Positions 45,386-54,010 of a DNA stretch of 64,000 nt are shown piece after piece. Source of the stretch: Timema cristinae (taxonomy: Eukaryota > Arthropoda > Insecta > Phasmatodea > Timematidae); assembly GCA_039000515.1 (NCBI GenBank), contig JBCFYV010000012.1:114463949-114527948 (forward strand). The letters are read 5' to 3'. Position numbers and translations under genes: made by a program. Within the stretch, counting starts at the first letter, position 1, and each line of letters begins with the position of its first letter. A model generated the notes under the pieces. The model was not told where the DNA came from. It made no database searches and saw only the letters and a program-made list of their open reading frames with translations.

Positions 45386-45681
45386 GTGACCTGGGGGTCA
45401 AGGGGTAAGGTGTCAGACTTCTATGCTGGCGGCCGGGGTTCAATCCTCGGTCCCGGCAAAGATTTATCTGATTACCAAACCCTTCCTTCACCTCTGAAAA
45501 GACGTGTATTAATCACAACTTGTGAATGTGTGGAATGCCAGGCCTCCACCGTGGTTCGGATTCCACGTTAAACTGTAGGTCCTCCATTTCATCTCACAAT
45601 CACCCTACCATTACACATTAGCGTAAGTGCGTATAACCCGAATGGGTAGTAAGACGCGGTGCTAATAATAATAATAAATAA
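45386..45681 (+). mobile_element. SINE B, full length, perfect 15-bp duplication
   Basis: The best B copy: head gtgacctgggggtcaagggg, B box ggttcaatcct, body, tail cgaatgggtagtaagacgcg and an ATA tail. The duplication taatttgtattgtcg is exact at 45371-45385 and 45682-45696, implying a fairly young insertion. Open frames here translate the SINE. Confidence 0.97.
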
Positions 45682-45696
45682 TAATTTGTATTGTCG

Positions 45697-46359
45697 AATG
45701 ACCTCAGATTGATAGGCAGACAAATTACTGCCCTCCTAATATTATTGACACAGCCAAACACGTAATATTTAATTCCCGCAGTACCGCTCCCACGATTCCA
45801 ATAACCGTCGATATTCCGGGGTAAGTGCCGATAAAATGGCGCGGTTTAATGATATATACCAAACTATAGCGCGCATCGCTAGACGTTGGATTGATAGTGA
45901 CGTCAACGCGAGAAAGAAACGAACACGATGTCACGTTTTTCTTTTAATTAACCGAGTTTTTTTTTCTTTCGAAAGCAGGTTTGATTACTGTATATATATA
46001 GGGAGTGGGAGGGTAAGGGGATGAGGCCGCCAAAACCAAATCCATTTCATATTCGAGTGAATTGAAAGAGTTATAATTTTACATCATACCACAAAGACAC
46101 GATTTTAGTCGAAATGACGGTCGAACGGCTTTGGTGCAAGAAGGAGTTAAAGGGAAGCAGTGACGTACCCAAGGGGCATTTGTCCCCCTCACCCTTCCAG
46201 CGCTTTCAAGGCCAAAAAATAATTTTAATATAATATGAAATAGAGCTCAAATATTTCACAATGGGGATGGGTAAAAAGTTTAGGTTATATTTAAGGACTT
46301 GGCTTATCATTTTAAGACTAATATTTAAAAGGTTTACAGTCACACACAAAAATTAACAA
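45697..46359. other. Spacer, no gene seen
   Basis: Small open frames on both strands around 45725-46024 overlap and have no recognisable domain. Confidence 0.45.
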
Positions 46360-47195
46360 ATGGGGGATTGCAAGGGGGGGGGGGGGATTTTACGGTGAAG
46401 CGCACAGACTTTCTCGTATCATAACATATACATTTACTAAAAACTCGTAAGATATGTGAAACGAAATAATAGGTCTACCCATTTTTGTAGAAACATTACA
46501 CCAAAGATCATAAATGGAATAACATGTACTGTTACTTACTCTATAGTCTATGATTAGGAACTAGGACCAATGTTATAGAAAAATTGAGAAAAGAGAAACA
46601 TATTCGTCCACCAAAGAGCATAAGAATCCATTTCAATTTTCAAAGACCCGCATAATAATATTATATTGGCTTAAAGCTCAAAAACTATTGGTATCGTCAA
46701 AATATATTTCAAATAAAAGACTTTTATTTGTAATAGTCCTAAAACTTTACGGTGATGAGTTTCTCGTATCTCAAATAGTTGCGGAAATATTTTCCAAATT
46801 GCAAATTTCTACCTATGTAAATAAAGTAACCCTTTAAAGTCATTTTCATGGAAAAACGAGAATTGCCATTTTGTTTATATTGTTATTCAATACCTATGAT
46901 ACCAAATTTAATCAAAATCATTTTAAACGTATTTAGAAAAAGTTGATTTTTGTCTCTTTTTGGCCCACAATTAACTACCCTTAATTTTAGGGTGTGATAT
47001 CTAATTCCAAAAATTCCTCAGGGGGACCTTATGAAAACCTTAGATACCAAGTTTTAACCCGATCGATAAAATGGTTTCGGTTCTAGTCAGAGGTACAGAC
47101 AGACAGACAGACAGACAGAAAGATGGCATTGGGAAAACCACTTTTTCTGTTTCAGGTCATCATGAAACGTAGACATTATTATAAAAATCTAAAGT
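46360..47195 (+). repeat. Dispersed repeat E, copy 1
   Basis: Shares words in the same order with 50986-51465: attcgtccaccaaagagc against tatgtccaccaaagtg; ttttagggt then ctaattccaaaaa; aaaatggtttcgg; and a tacagacagacagacag run (47094-47118). The segment gcacagactttctcg near 46400 also recurs at 49270. Class unknown; it could be the 3' untranslated part of a retroelement. Confidence 0.6.
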
Positions 47196-47331
47196 TAGAT
47201 TTTGTTTGACGAGCACAATAATTATCTTTCCGAGTGGTCAAGAGAAAGTAAAAATATCATTAATAATAGGTTTAATACATTGTATTCAAGACCACTTGAA
47301 TCTAAATTGATGCCCTTTATTAATAAAACTA

Positions 47332-47820
47332 CAGTCAACTCTCGATTCTACGACCCCGGGAATAGCGTCCCTCTCGAAGTAACAACCCTTTTTTGGGGAA
47401 CCGTGAAAAATGTGGGGAAAAAGGTTGAAAAGTTTAAGGAAATCGGCTGTAAAATGTGTTTGCTGCATTATTTAGGTCACTGCGTTGCAATTATCTTTGT
47501 GAGCACTGTATTACTAGTAACTGGGGTGGGTCAGTATAAAAATAGACACCACCTCATCAATACCAGCCAATAGCACTTGACTCTGTCCCCCCCCCTCCAC
47601 AAGCAAGACAATGTTTCCCCGCGCGCGACTGCCGCTACATCACGCGCCAGGCTTGCTTTTGCCATTGTTATTTCGATTCTCGATTTGGTTACTATTTTGG
47701 TTTGATTTTGTGAACAAGGTCAGGGGTGGAACAAAATCTGTTAAAATTCCAATAACGACCCCTTCGAAATAACGACCCTTTTCCAGGGAACCGTGAAAGG
47801 TCGTAGAATCGAGAGTTGAC
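47332..47820. mobile_element. pogo/Tigger-like non-autonomous element, 489 bp
   Basis: Ends are inverted: cagtcaactctcgattctac on the left and gtagaatcgagagttgac on the right, with matching subterminal words (gggaaccgtgaaa on both sides). The left flank is TA and the right flank begins ta. The CAGTCAACTCTCGATT start is of the type seen in pogo-like elements (from recall). The interior has C runs and no transposase; the 123-codon open frame crosses the element edge. Confidence 0.78.
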
Positions 47821-48019
47821 TAAATAGTTTTTAAAGGCATTTAATACACATAAATTTTTTCGTTATTTCATGATCAGGGGCTGTGCCCTCCTCCCCCAAA
47901 TCACATCTCGAAAATTTCATTTTGGCTCCAATCTTGATTGAATGCCACCCCCAAAGTGAATGCCTGGTTGTGCCACTAATCAACGAAGCGTTTATCTAGG
48001 TTTTATTCACGTGATAGCC

Positions 48020-48605
48020 ACGCTAAGAGTCTTACTACCCATCCGGGATATTCAACTATTCATACAAAATAATAGGACGAGAACGGCATAATTTAGAGGA
48101 AACGTACCCGCATTTTAGCAGAGGGATAGTGAGATTTTTTAAAACCGCTTCTTACTATTCGTCAGGCCTATCTAAGAATGAAAAAGTTAGAATATAGAGG
48201 AAATGTACCCGCAGTTGAGTATAGAAAGTGTGGGAACTTTGACTACGTCTTAGATCCATGCAAGTTATCTACAAATTCATACTAGTAGGGTGGGGATAAG
48301 AAAGGTAACATTTAGAGAAAAGTTAACCGCATTTTCTTTAAAGAAATCTGGAATTTTTTTTAACACACATTACTTACCATTAGTACAGGATATATTAAAA
48401 TTAATTCTAGTAAGGTAAAGGAGAGAAATGTAGATTTTGGAGGAAGTGTATCCGCATTTGAATATATATTGGTAGAGTTGATAAAGCGTTTAGTAAGGGG
48501 AGATAAAACTGAGCTCACTCAAACTGTAATCGAACCCCGATATCCTCAGTCACAGGATTAACCCGAAGAAACAAGAGTGACGACTTTGTCCACGTGCCTA
48601 CCGTT
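48020..48605 (-). mobile_element. SINE A3 with its body and tail present four times
   Basis: Antisense. A tail-like phrase followed by a body phrase recurs four times: cttactacccatccggg (48030), cttactattcgtcagg (48150), gtcttagatccatgc (about 48248) and attacttaccattagtac (about 48367), each followed some 50-70 bp on by a form of gaggaaatgtacccgcatt. One tRNA-like head (gtaatcgaaccccgatatcc) ends it. Unit length is about 120 bp and divergence is high. Confidence 0.65.
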
Positions 48606-48663
48606 GCGGGTAGTCTGGGTGTTAACAATATCATTATATAAATAAATAATAACAATTTATAAA

Positions 48664-48898
48664 TACCCGCTTCGGTGATCAAACGGTGTAAGGCGTCACT
48701 CTAGAGACAAATAATACTGCCAATGAAGGGGAGATTGAGGTTCGAATCTCGGTCGGGTGTACTGAGGGTGGTTTACCACTCTTCCTTTACGCAAATGCGG
48801 GTAAAGTTCCTATAAATATAGCTTTCCTATTCCATAAAAATTAGTAATTAGTATATGAGCGTAAAATCTAAACGGGTAGTAAGACACGGTGACGAAAA
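48664..48898 (+). mobile_element. SINE A2
   Basis: Full sense copy: head cttcggtgatcaaacggtg, B box ggttcgaatctcggtcggg, body tcctttacgcaaatgcggg, tail ctaaacgggtagtaagacac. Confidence 0.9.
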
Positions 48899-49576
48899 AA
48901 AATTGAAACCTTAAAAATGTCAGCCCCATTTTATAAAAATGTGGACTTGTGTCGCTGTGCCTCTGAGCGGTACTGACTGTCCAAGGAGAGTTGTTTGAGA
49001 AGAAGAGTTCGCACATAAAGAGTTCCTCGTCACGGCTCCCTTGCGACGAGAGTGAAATCTGGCGGTTGTCGTCGTGACTTGTGACATCTTCTTCAGTGAA
49101 CAAAACAGCGGTGGTTCGGTCGACAATGAAGACACGCCCATCGCCACATGTTGCCAACTATCGCTTCTGTTCAGTCACATATCGAACATGGACGATAGGT
49201 TCCCCAATCTTTATTTGATTGCGGACACCGTCAAAATATTTTGCCTAAAATAAATGGTAAGGTAAACCGCACAGACTTTCTAGCTTATTTACCTAAAAAT
49301 TGAGATTTTTTTTCCCCTTAAAAACTCGTAAAGCTAGGTAATACACGACATAACTTCTTTTGCAAAAAGTTGTGCAAGGAATTGTATAATATCTTGGTCA
49401 CATCGATTGCATACAAGTTTTACCTCAATACTTATCAGACGGTATTTGATATTTCATTCAATATTGTGAGCAATTCAATAGTTACTTTGCTTTTGGTGGA
49501 ATAATAATATACTTATAGTAAATAAATCAATGATAGATAATATATTGAGGTTATTCTTTATGTTTATAATAATAAC
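48899..49576. other. Spacer with a short GC-richer open stretch of unknown origin
   Basis: Minus strand 49157-48915 has higher GC than its surroundings and two overlapping open frames (one reading VFIVDRTTAVLFTEEDV). I do not recognise either. There is no splice context or second exon that I can support. The rest is AT-rich; gcacagactttct at 49270 links to dispersed repeat E. Confidence 0.3.
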
Positions 49577-50170
49577 CGGTCCCATGATGCAGTGGTCAGT
49601 GTGCACCTGGCTACGAGCCTATGAGACCTGGCTAATACCTTGAGTATTTTTCCCTTAAGGGAACTACCCCAAAGATCACCAGAATTTGGTTAGTTTGTCT
49701 TAAGTTGGTTGTGTTTCCCCTAATTCTACACCCTTATACTCACTATCACCCACATACTCACTATCACCTTCATACTCACTATCACCCTCATACTCACAAT
49801 CACCTCACTACTCACCACCCCTCATATACACCCTCATACTCACTATCACCTTCATACTCACTATCACCTTCATACTCACTATCACCCACATACTCACTAT
49901 CACCCACATACTCACTATCACCCACATACTCACTATCACCCACATACTCACTATCACCCACATACTCACTATCACCCACTATACTCACTATCACCCACAT
50001 ACTCACTATCACCCACATACTCATTATCACCATTGCCTCATATCATCGAACGTGTAATAGTTTTTCACGGAAAGGATATACGATTAGTACATTCGGGCGT
50101 CCCCTGGGCAACAGTACATTAGTATGGACTAAATTTTCCACAAACTGGTTACCAGTGATGGAAGCCAGGC
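49577..50170 (+). mobile_element. SINE D interrupted by an 18-bp array
   Basis: Head ccggtcccatgatgcagtgg, body agatcaccagaatttggtta up to about 49725, then the tandem array, then the rest of the body gattagtacattcgggcgtc (50082) and ggactaaattttcc. In the other copy (41833) these two parts are separated by only a few bases. Confidence 0.7.
49726..50033. repeat. 18-bp tandem repeat, about 17 units
   Basis: Unit ctcactatcacccacata; earlier units have cttcata or ctcata in place of ccacata, and the section near 49800-49830 is irregular. The unit length is a multiple of three, so a repeating YSLSPT open frame results. Confidence 0.95.
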
Positions 50171-50524
50171 AAGCGATATTATTAATTATTTAATACAAAT
50201 ATAACTTTAAATTGTAGCTTTTTTTTTTCTTAATAATTTGATGCCTAGTAAATACGTTATCACATATTCAATTATTTCACGTCCAGCCGGTAGGGTTATC
50301 TAGTGTTAACAATCCCAAATGCTGTACGATAAAAAGGGTCGATGTAGGACGCGATGTACTCCCAGAAATTGTAAACAATAAGTTGTGCAAAGTAGATCTT
50401 GTACACTCCTTGGTGATCATACGACGCCATCTTGAGATCACAATTAACTTGTAGAGCATTTTGTACAATAAGTTGTGTCGTGTGTACCTAGCTTTAGATA
50501 TGTAAGATGAAATAATATGTATTG
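50171..50524. other. Spacer, no gene seen
   Basis: AT-rich. The phrase ataagttgtgcaaagtag near 50380 and gtacaataagttgtgtcg near 50467 repeat loosely. No coding domain. Confidence 0.4.
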
Positions 50525-50941
50525 TTGCAGATACATAATGGAGCAGAAACTTGGGGACTCTCAGGAAGATCGAAATGAAATACTTGGAGATCTTTGAAAT
50601 GTGATGCTGGGGAAGACTTGAGAAGATCAGGCGGACAGACAGGGGGACAAATGAACAAGTCCTAAGAAGAGTGGGTGTGAAGAGAACCATTTAGGATGCG
50701 ATTCTTCGGCGCAAAGCAAACTGGATCGGACACATCCTTAAGAGGACTTGTCTTCTGCACGACGTCATAGAAGGAAAGGTTGAGGGAAAGATAAACTCAA
50801 GGAGGAAGATTAAAATATTAGATGACTTAAAGAAAAGAAGAAAATTCTGGGAGCTGAGGAAGGAGGCAGAGGACAGGGTGCATTGGAGGTCTTAAGTTTC
50901 ACTGACAAAAGGAATGGCCCTGTCGTGAGACAGAACACCTA

Positions 50942-50945
<4 letters not shown>
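50525..50945 (+). pseudogene. Non-LTR retrotransposon 3' end, best copy of this tail family
   Basis: Plus-strand frames give LRRVGVKRT, RRKANWIGHILKRTCLLHDV, IEGKVEGKI, DDLKKRRKFWELRKEAEDRV, then HWRS and the closing DRT phrase. The order (WIGH-LR, IEGK-GK, LDDLK, W) is that of the C-terminal end of ORF2 in insect endonuclease-reverse transcriptase retroelements (established family; residues from recall). The element ends cagaacacctaat followed by an ATA run (50941-50985), a plausible 3' tail. Fragments of the same tail lie at 7640 and 9340. Confidence 0.78.
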
Positions 50946-50976
<31 letters not shown>

Positions 50977-50985
50977 TAATATAAT

Positions 50986-51465
50986 GAACATGATGGAATA
51001 AACTATCATATTCCCTCAAAGAGCGTAAATTAAATAATATACACTGTTATAAAAACATATTAAGAGTAAACAAAAATCTATGTCCACCAAAGTGTAGCTG
51101 CATGACCTTCAACCCCACATCCCCCCCCACTTAAATAAAGTTACCTCCGCAAAACTAAGACTCGCCTTTTGGTTGTAATTCAAAACCTTGCTTAGATACG
51201 TATTTTGATCAAAATTGTTGGAGCCGATTTCGGGGGGGGGGGGAGAATGTCCTTGAGTAAACTACCTTTAGGCTAATTTTAGGGTTGGATAGATAATTCC
51301 AAAATCTCCTCGGAAAAGCCTTGTGGAAAACCTAGATACAGTTTTATCGCAATAGGTAAAATAGTTTCGGCTCTACGCCAAGATACAGACAGACAGAAAA
51401 ACAGAACCGTGTGAACCACTTTTTAGGGTTCATGTGGTCAAACGTCCATCAAAATCTCGAGTTAG
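50986..51465 (+). repeat. Dispersed repeat E, copy 2
   Basis: Aligns by order of words with 46495-47195 (see that entry), including the atacagacagacagaaa run near 51384. G run at 51232-51243. It immediately follows the ATA run of a retrotransposon tail. Confidence 0.6.
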
Positions 51466-51562
51466 TTTTTTTTCTTTTTACGATCACATTAGTCCTTCTT
51501 TCCTTAGGATCGAGAGAAAGAAAAAGTTATTGTGTTTTAAAACCAATTTCATTAACGATTTA

Positions 51563-51740
51563 CACGCACCGATGGGCACGCGGACAAGGGCGTCAGTTTC
51601 GATAGGTCTAGTTTTCCTGTGACGGAGAGGAACGGGGTTGGAACTCTAGCCTAAGGGGGTTGAGGGAATTTTACCCAAATGATTTTCCACCCAAAAACGA
51701 AGATACATTTTCTATACAATTTTTACTTCCGTATCTATTA
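51563..51740 (+). mobile_element. SINE A3, drifted
   Basis: Head cgatgggcacgcggacaagg, weak B box (ggttggaactctagcc), body fragment gattttccaccc. The tail is replaced by a GT/AT microsatellite at 51741-51775. Confidence 0.6.

Positions 51741-51775
<35 letters not shown>
51741..51775. repeat. GT then AT microsatellite
   Basis: About 13 GT units followed by AT units and a T run. Confidence 0.95.
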
Positions 51776-51776
<1 letters not shown>

Positions 51777-51999
51777 TTTTTTTTTCCTGTACTAATAGTC
51801 TTTTAAGAATTTTACGCTCCCTTTTGGGAATATTTTTATTACTTTTTTTCGTTTTTTTTCTATGGAAACAAATCGCGGAGTGTATTATTTTTCCATTCGA
51901 AGTAAAATTACCATCCATCCGGGTTTGATCACGGTAATAATTTCTGGAACTGAGACTGTGCCCGTTTAAAATAAAAATTAACACATATTTCAAACTCGA

Positions 52000-52645
52000 A
52001 CCCGCTTCGATGGGCGCATGGTATAAATTAGGGGTGTTCAACCTTTTTTTTATGTACAAGGGCCAAAGTTTCTGTCCCTTGTTGGTTCGCAACACTGTAC
52101 CCACAATATTAGGATTGAATTAATATTAAAATATTCGTATCATCTCATTCTTATATTCTTAAACTCACACTTGGGATTAGGATTTCTTGTGAATGATGTT
52201 TTCTGTTATTTTTTAGATTGTTTCATAGCAAGGGTAGCACGATCTGTTTTGTCCACCATAGTTGTCATTTGTCGGTTAAAAGTACATATCTATAGAAATG
52301 TAATACTTTAATTCAAGTAAAAAGCAGAAATTGATGATAAAATAACGTAAAATACATATCTGTATTTGTCATTCTTTTTCTCGTGAAATAATATATTTTT
52401 CATAAACCAGCAGGTTGAAGACATCTAGAAGGTGTCACTCTCATAATAGACCGAACCACCGATGACAGAGCAGATCGGTGCTCGAATGTCGGTCGGGTGG
52501 TTTTATCCCAATAGGTTTTCCACTCTATATCCACGCAAATACTGCTACACTTCCTCTCAATTCAACCTTCCTTGTTTCTAACACACTAGCGTATTTAGTT
52601 AATATACGTATAGCCTGAATGGTTAAGTGAGACGCAGTGACAAAA
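52000..52645 (+). mobile_element. SINE A2 interrupted by a hAT-like MITE
   Basis: The head starts cgcttcgatgggcgcatgg and breaks off at about 52026. It resumes at about 52422 with tctagaaggtgtcactctc, then B box, body and tail (cctgaatggttaagtgagac). The two parts join to a normal A2 order. Confidence 0.78.
52027..52421. mobile_element. hAT-like MITE
   Basis: Left end aggggtgttcaacctttttt and right end ccagcaggttgaagac share an inverted ggttgaa/ttcaacc core. The left end plus gggccaaagtttctg resembles hAT-Charlie type ends (recall). The expected 8-bp duplication is degraded. No coding capacity. Confidence 0.55.
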
Positions 52646-52983
52646 AAATATACCAAAAGTCATTCCAAACACTTTGCGTGTAAAAAAAAAAACTGCTACG
52701 AATAAAGAAAGAAAGAAAGAAAAAGATACGATCGCGATAAAGAAAGAGGGGGATGAAATATTACATCAGTCTATCCCGCAGATGTGCCAGATTCGTATCA
52801 AACGGAGGAGAAGCGAAAAAAAAAAAAAAACCAACACATTCATACATCACCTACATAATAAGCCTGTCCAACTTCGTAATGCTGTATAATTAAAGGCACG
52901 GCATATGGTACAAAGCAGAGAGTTACAAACTCTGGAATGGGGAGAGGGGGGGGGGGTACAGGAGTAGGAGGGGTAAAAAGAGT

Positions 52984-53014
<31 letters not shown>

Positions 53015-53324
53015 CAAGCTCAGAGAGGACAGACTCTTTGCCAGAAATAATATAAAAAAGTATAAAGATAGAGTTGCGTAACTTTTATTTAATCATTAGT
53101 TTAACATGAGCATGTATCGTTTAAAGGAAAGGGGTGAAGTGGTGGAGAGGGGATAGGGGGTCATCAAAGGACATAAATGAACAGAATACGAGATTTTTTT
53201 AAAAAAAAAAGAGTCGTGTGTTATAAAATGTTAAGCTTTATATAGAAAGGGAGGAACAGGAGGGGGGGGGGGTATAGATCCGAAGAGAAGCGTCAGTGAA
53301 TTTCATAACACTTACTTCAGTCAA
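52646..53324. other. Spacer with microsatellites
   Basis: GAAA-rich near 52705-52725, a run of 14 A near 52816, G run near 52947 and 53262, and a TA microsatellite at 52984-53013. No gene seen. Confidence 0.5.
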
Positions 53325-53510
53325 CCTGCACCAGTGGTCACGACGTTTACTACGTTAGTCTAACCATTGAAGGTGTTTAGGGTTCGAATCTCATACTGTT
53401 GTTGTTTTTATGAATCTTTATCGCTGTGGTATTGTCGCTCGTTACCCTTGTTCATGCGGGTACATTTTCTATGGTCACCTTTCTCATCCCCTAGCACGTA
53501 AAATTAATTA
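53325..53510 (+). mobile_element. SINE A3, strongly drifted
   Basis: B box gggttcgaatctcatac near 53381 and body ttgttcatgcgggtacattt. The tail is not recognisable. Confidence 0.5.
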
Positions 53511-53639
53511 GTTTTCATTTATTTGAAGTATTTGACGTGCACTTTCAGAACAGACTGATTTTATCAGCACACGACTTATTAACTAACTTATCAGTCCTGT
53601 TTAATAACTACTAGTATGAAGTAATGTTGGTAGGATATG
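53511..53639. repeat. Low-copy dispersed repeat
   Basis: The phrase ttcatttatttgaagtattt, then gacgtgcactttc and tatcagcacacgacttatta, recurs in part at 18225-18270, 15940 and 60440. It often lies beside SINE C and may be its far 3' half. Confidence 0.5.
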
Positions 53640-53663
53640 TTAGGTTAGGTTAGGTTAGGTTAG
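53640..53663. repeat. Interstitial TTAGG run, about five units
   Basis: Perfect (TTAGG)n from 53640. TTAGG is the ancestral arthropod telomere motif. The run is short and lies inside ordinary sequence, so it is interstitial and does not mark a chromosome end. Confidence 0.9.
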
Positions 53664-53859
53664 TCATTGATTGCTATCTCTATTCTACCGGGGGGAGGGG
53701 GATTAAAACAGAAATTAAATGTTTTTGAAAGGAATTAGCCTAATCAAATTTTGTAAATACAAACATTTACCTTCCTTAGAATCATAAGAAAGATTTGAAT
53801 ATACAATTGGCGCAAACACACGCGGTTATTTTTACCAGGGCGCAAACACACATACGGAT

Positions 53860-54010
53860 AAAACCACCACGTAACCGTTAATTCATCCCTGTATAAGGGG
53901 GAAACCCACATTTAACCCATTATAAAGAATTTGGCCATACAGGGAATCGAACCCGGGACCCTTCTCTCAGTAGACAAACACGTTACCGACTGAGCTAAGG
54001 TGTCAAACCA
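53860..54010 (-). mobile_element. SINE C, best copy
   Basis: On the minus strand: gacaccttagctcagtcggt (A box), gggttcgattccctg (B box), then a body that includes the complement of gttaattcatccctgtataa. The head is closest to a real tRNA of any in the window, but the 5' and 3' arms do not pair. Confidence 0.78.

Noticed and set aside
47202..47573. 123-codon open frame
   Set aside because: Crosses the left end of the pogo-like element and has no domain; the overlap with the terminal inverted repeat explains it.
48915..49157. Possible coding exon on the minus strand (VFIVDRTTAVLFTEEDV)
   Set aside because: Two overlapping frames are equally open, there is no recognised domain, no supporting splice sites and no second exon. 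Kept only as a remark in the spacer entry.
53640..53663. Chromosome end
   Set aside because: Only five TTAGG units inside non-telomeric DNA on both sides.
53930..54005. tRNA gene (minus strand)
   Set aside because: Good A and B boxes, but acceptor arms do not pair and the same head with the same body occurs at 16245 and 18600, so it is SINE C.
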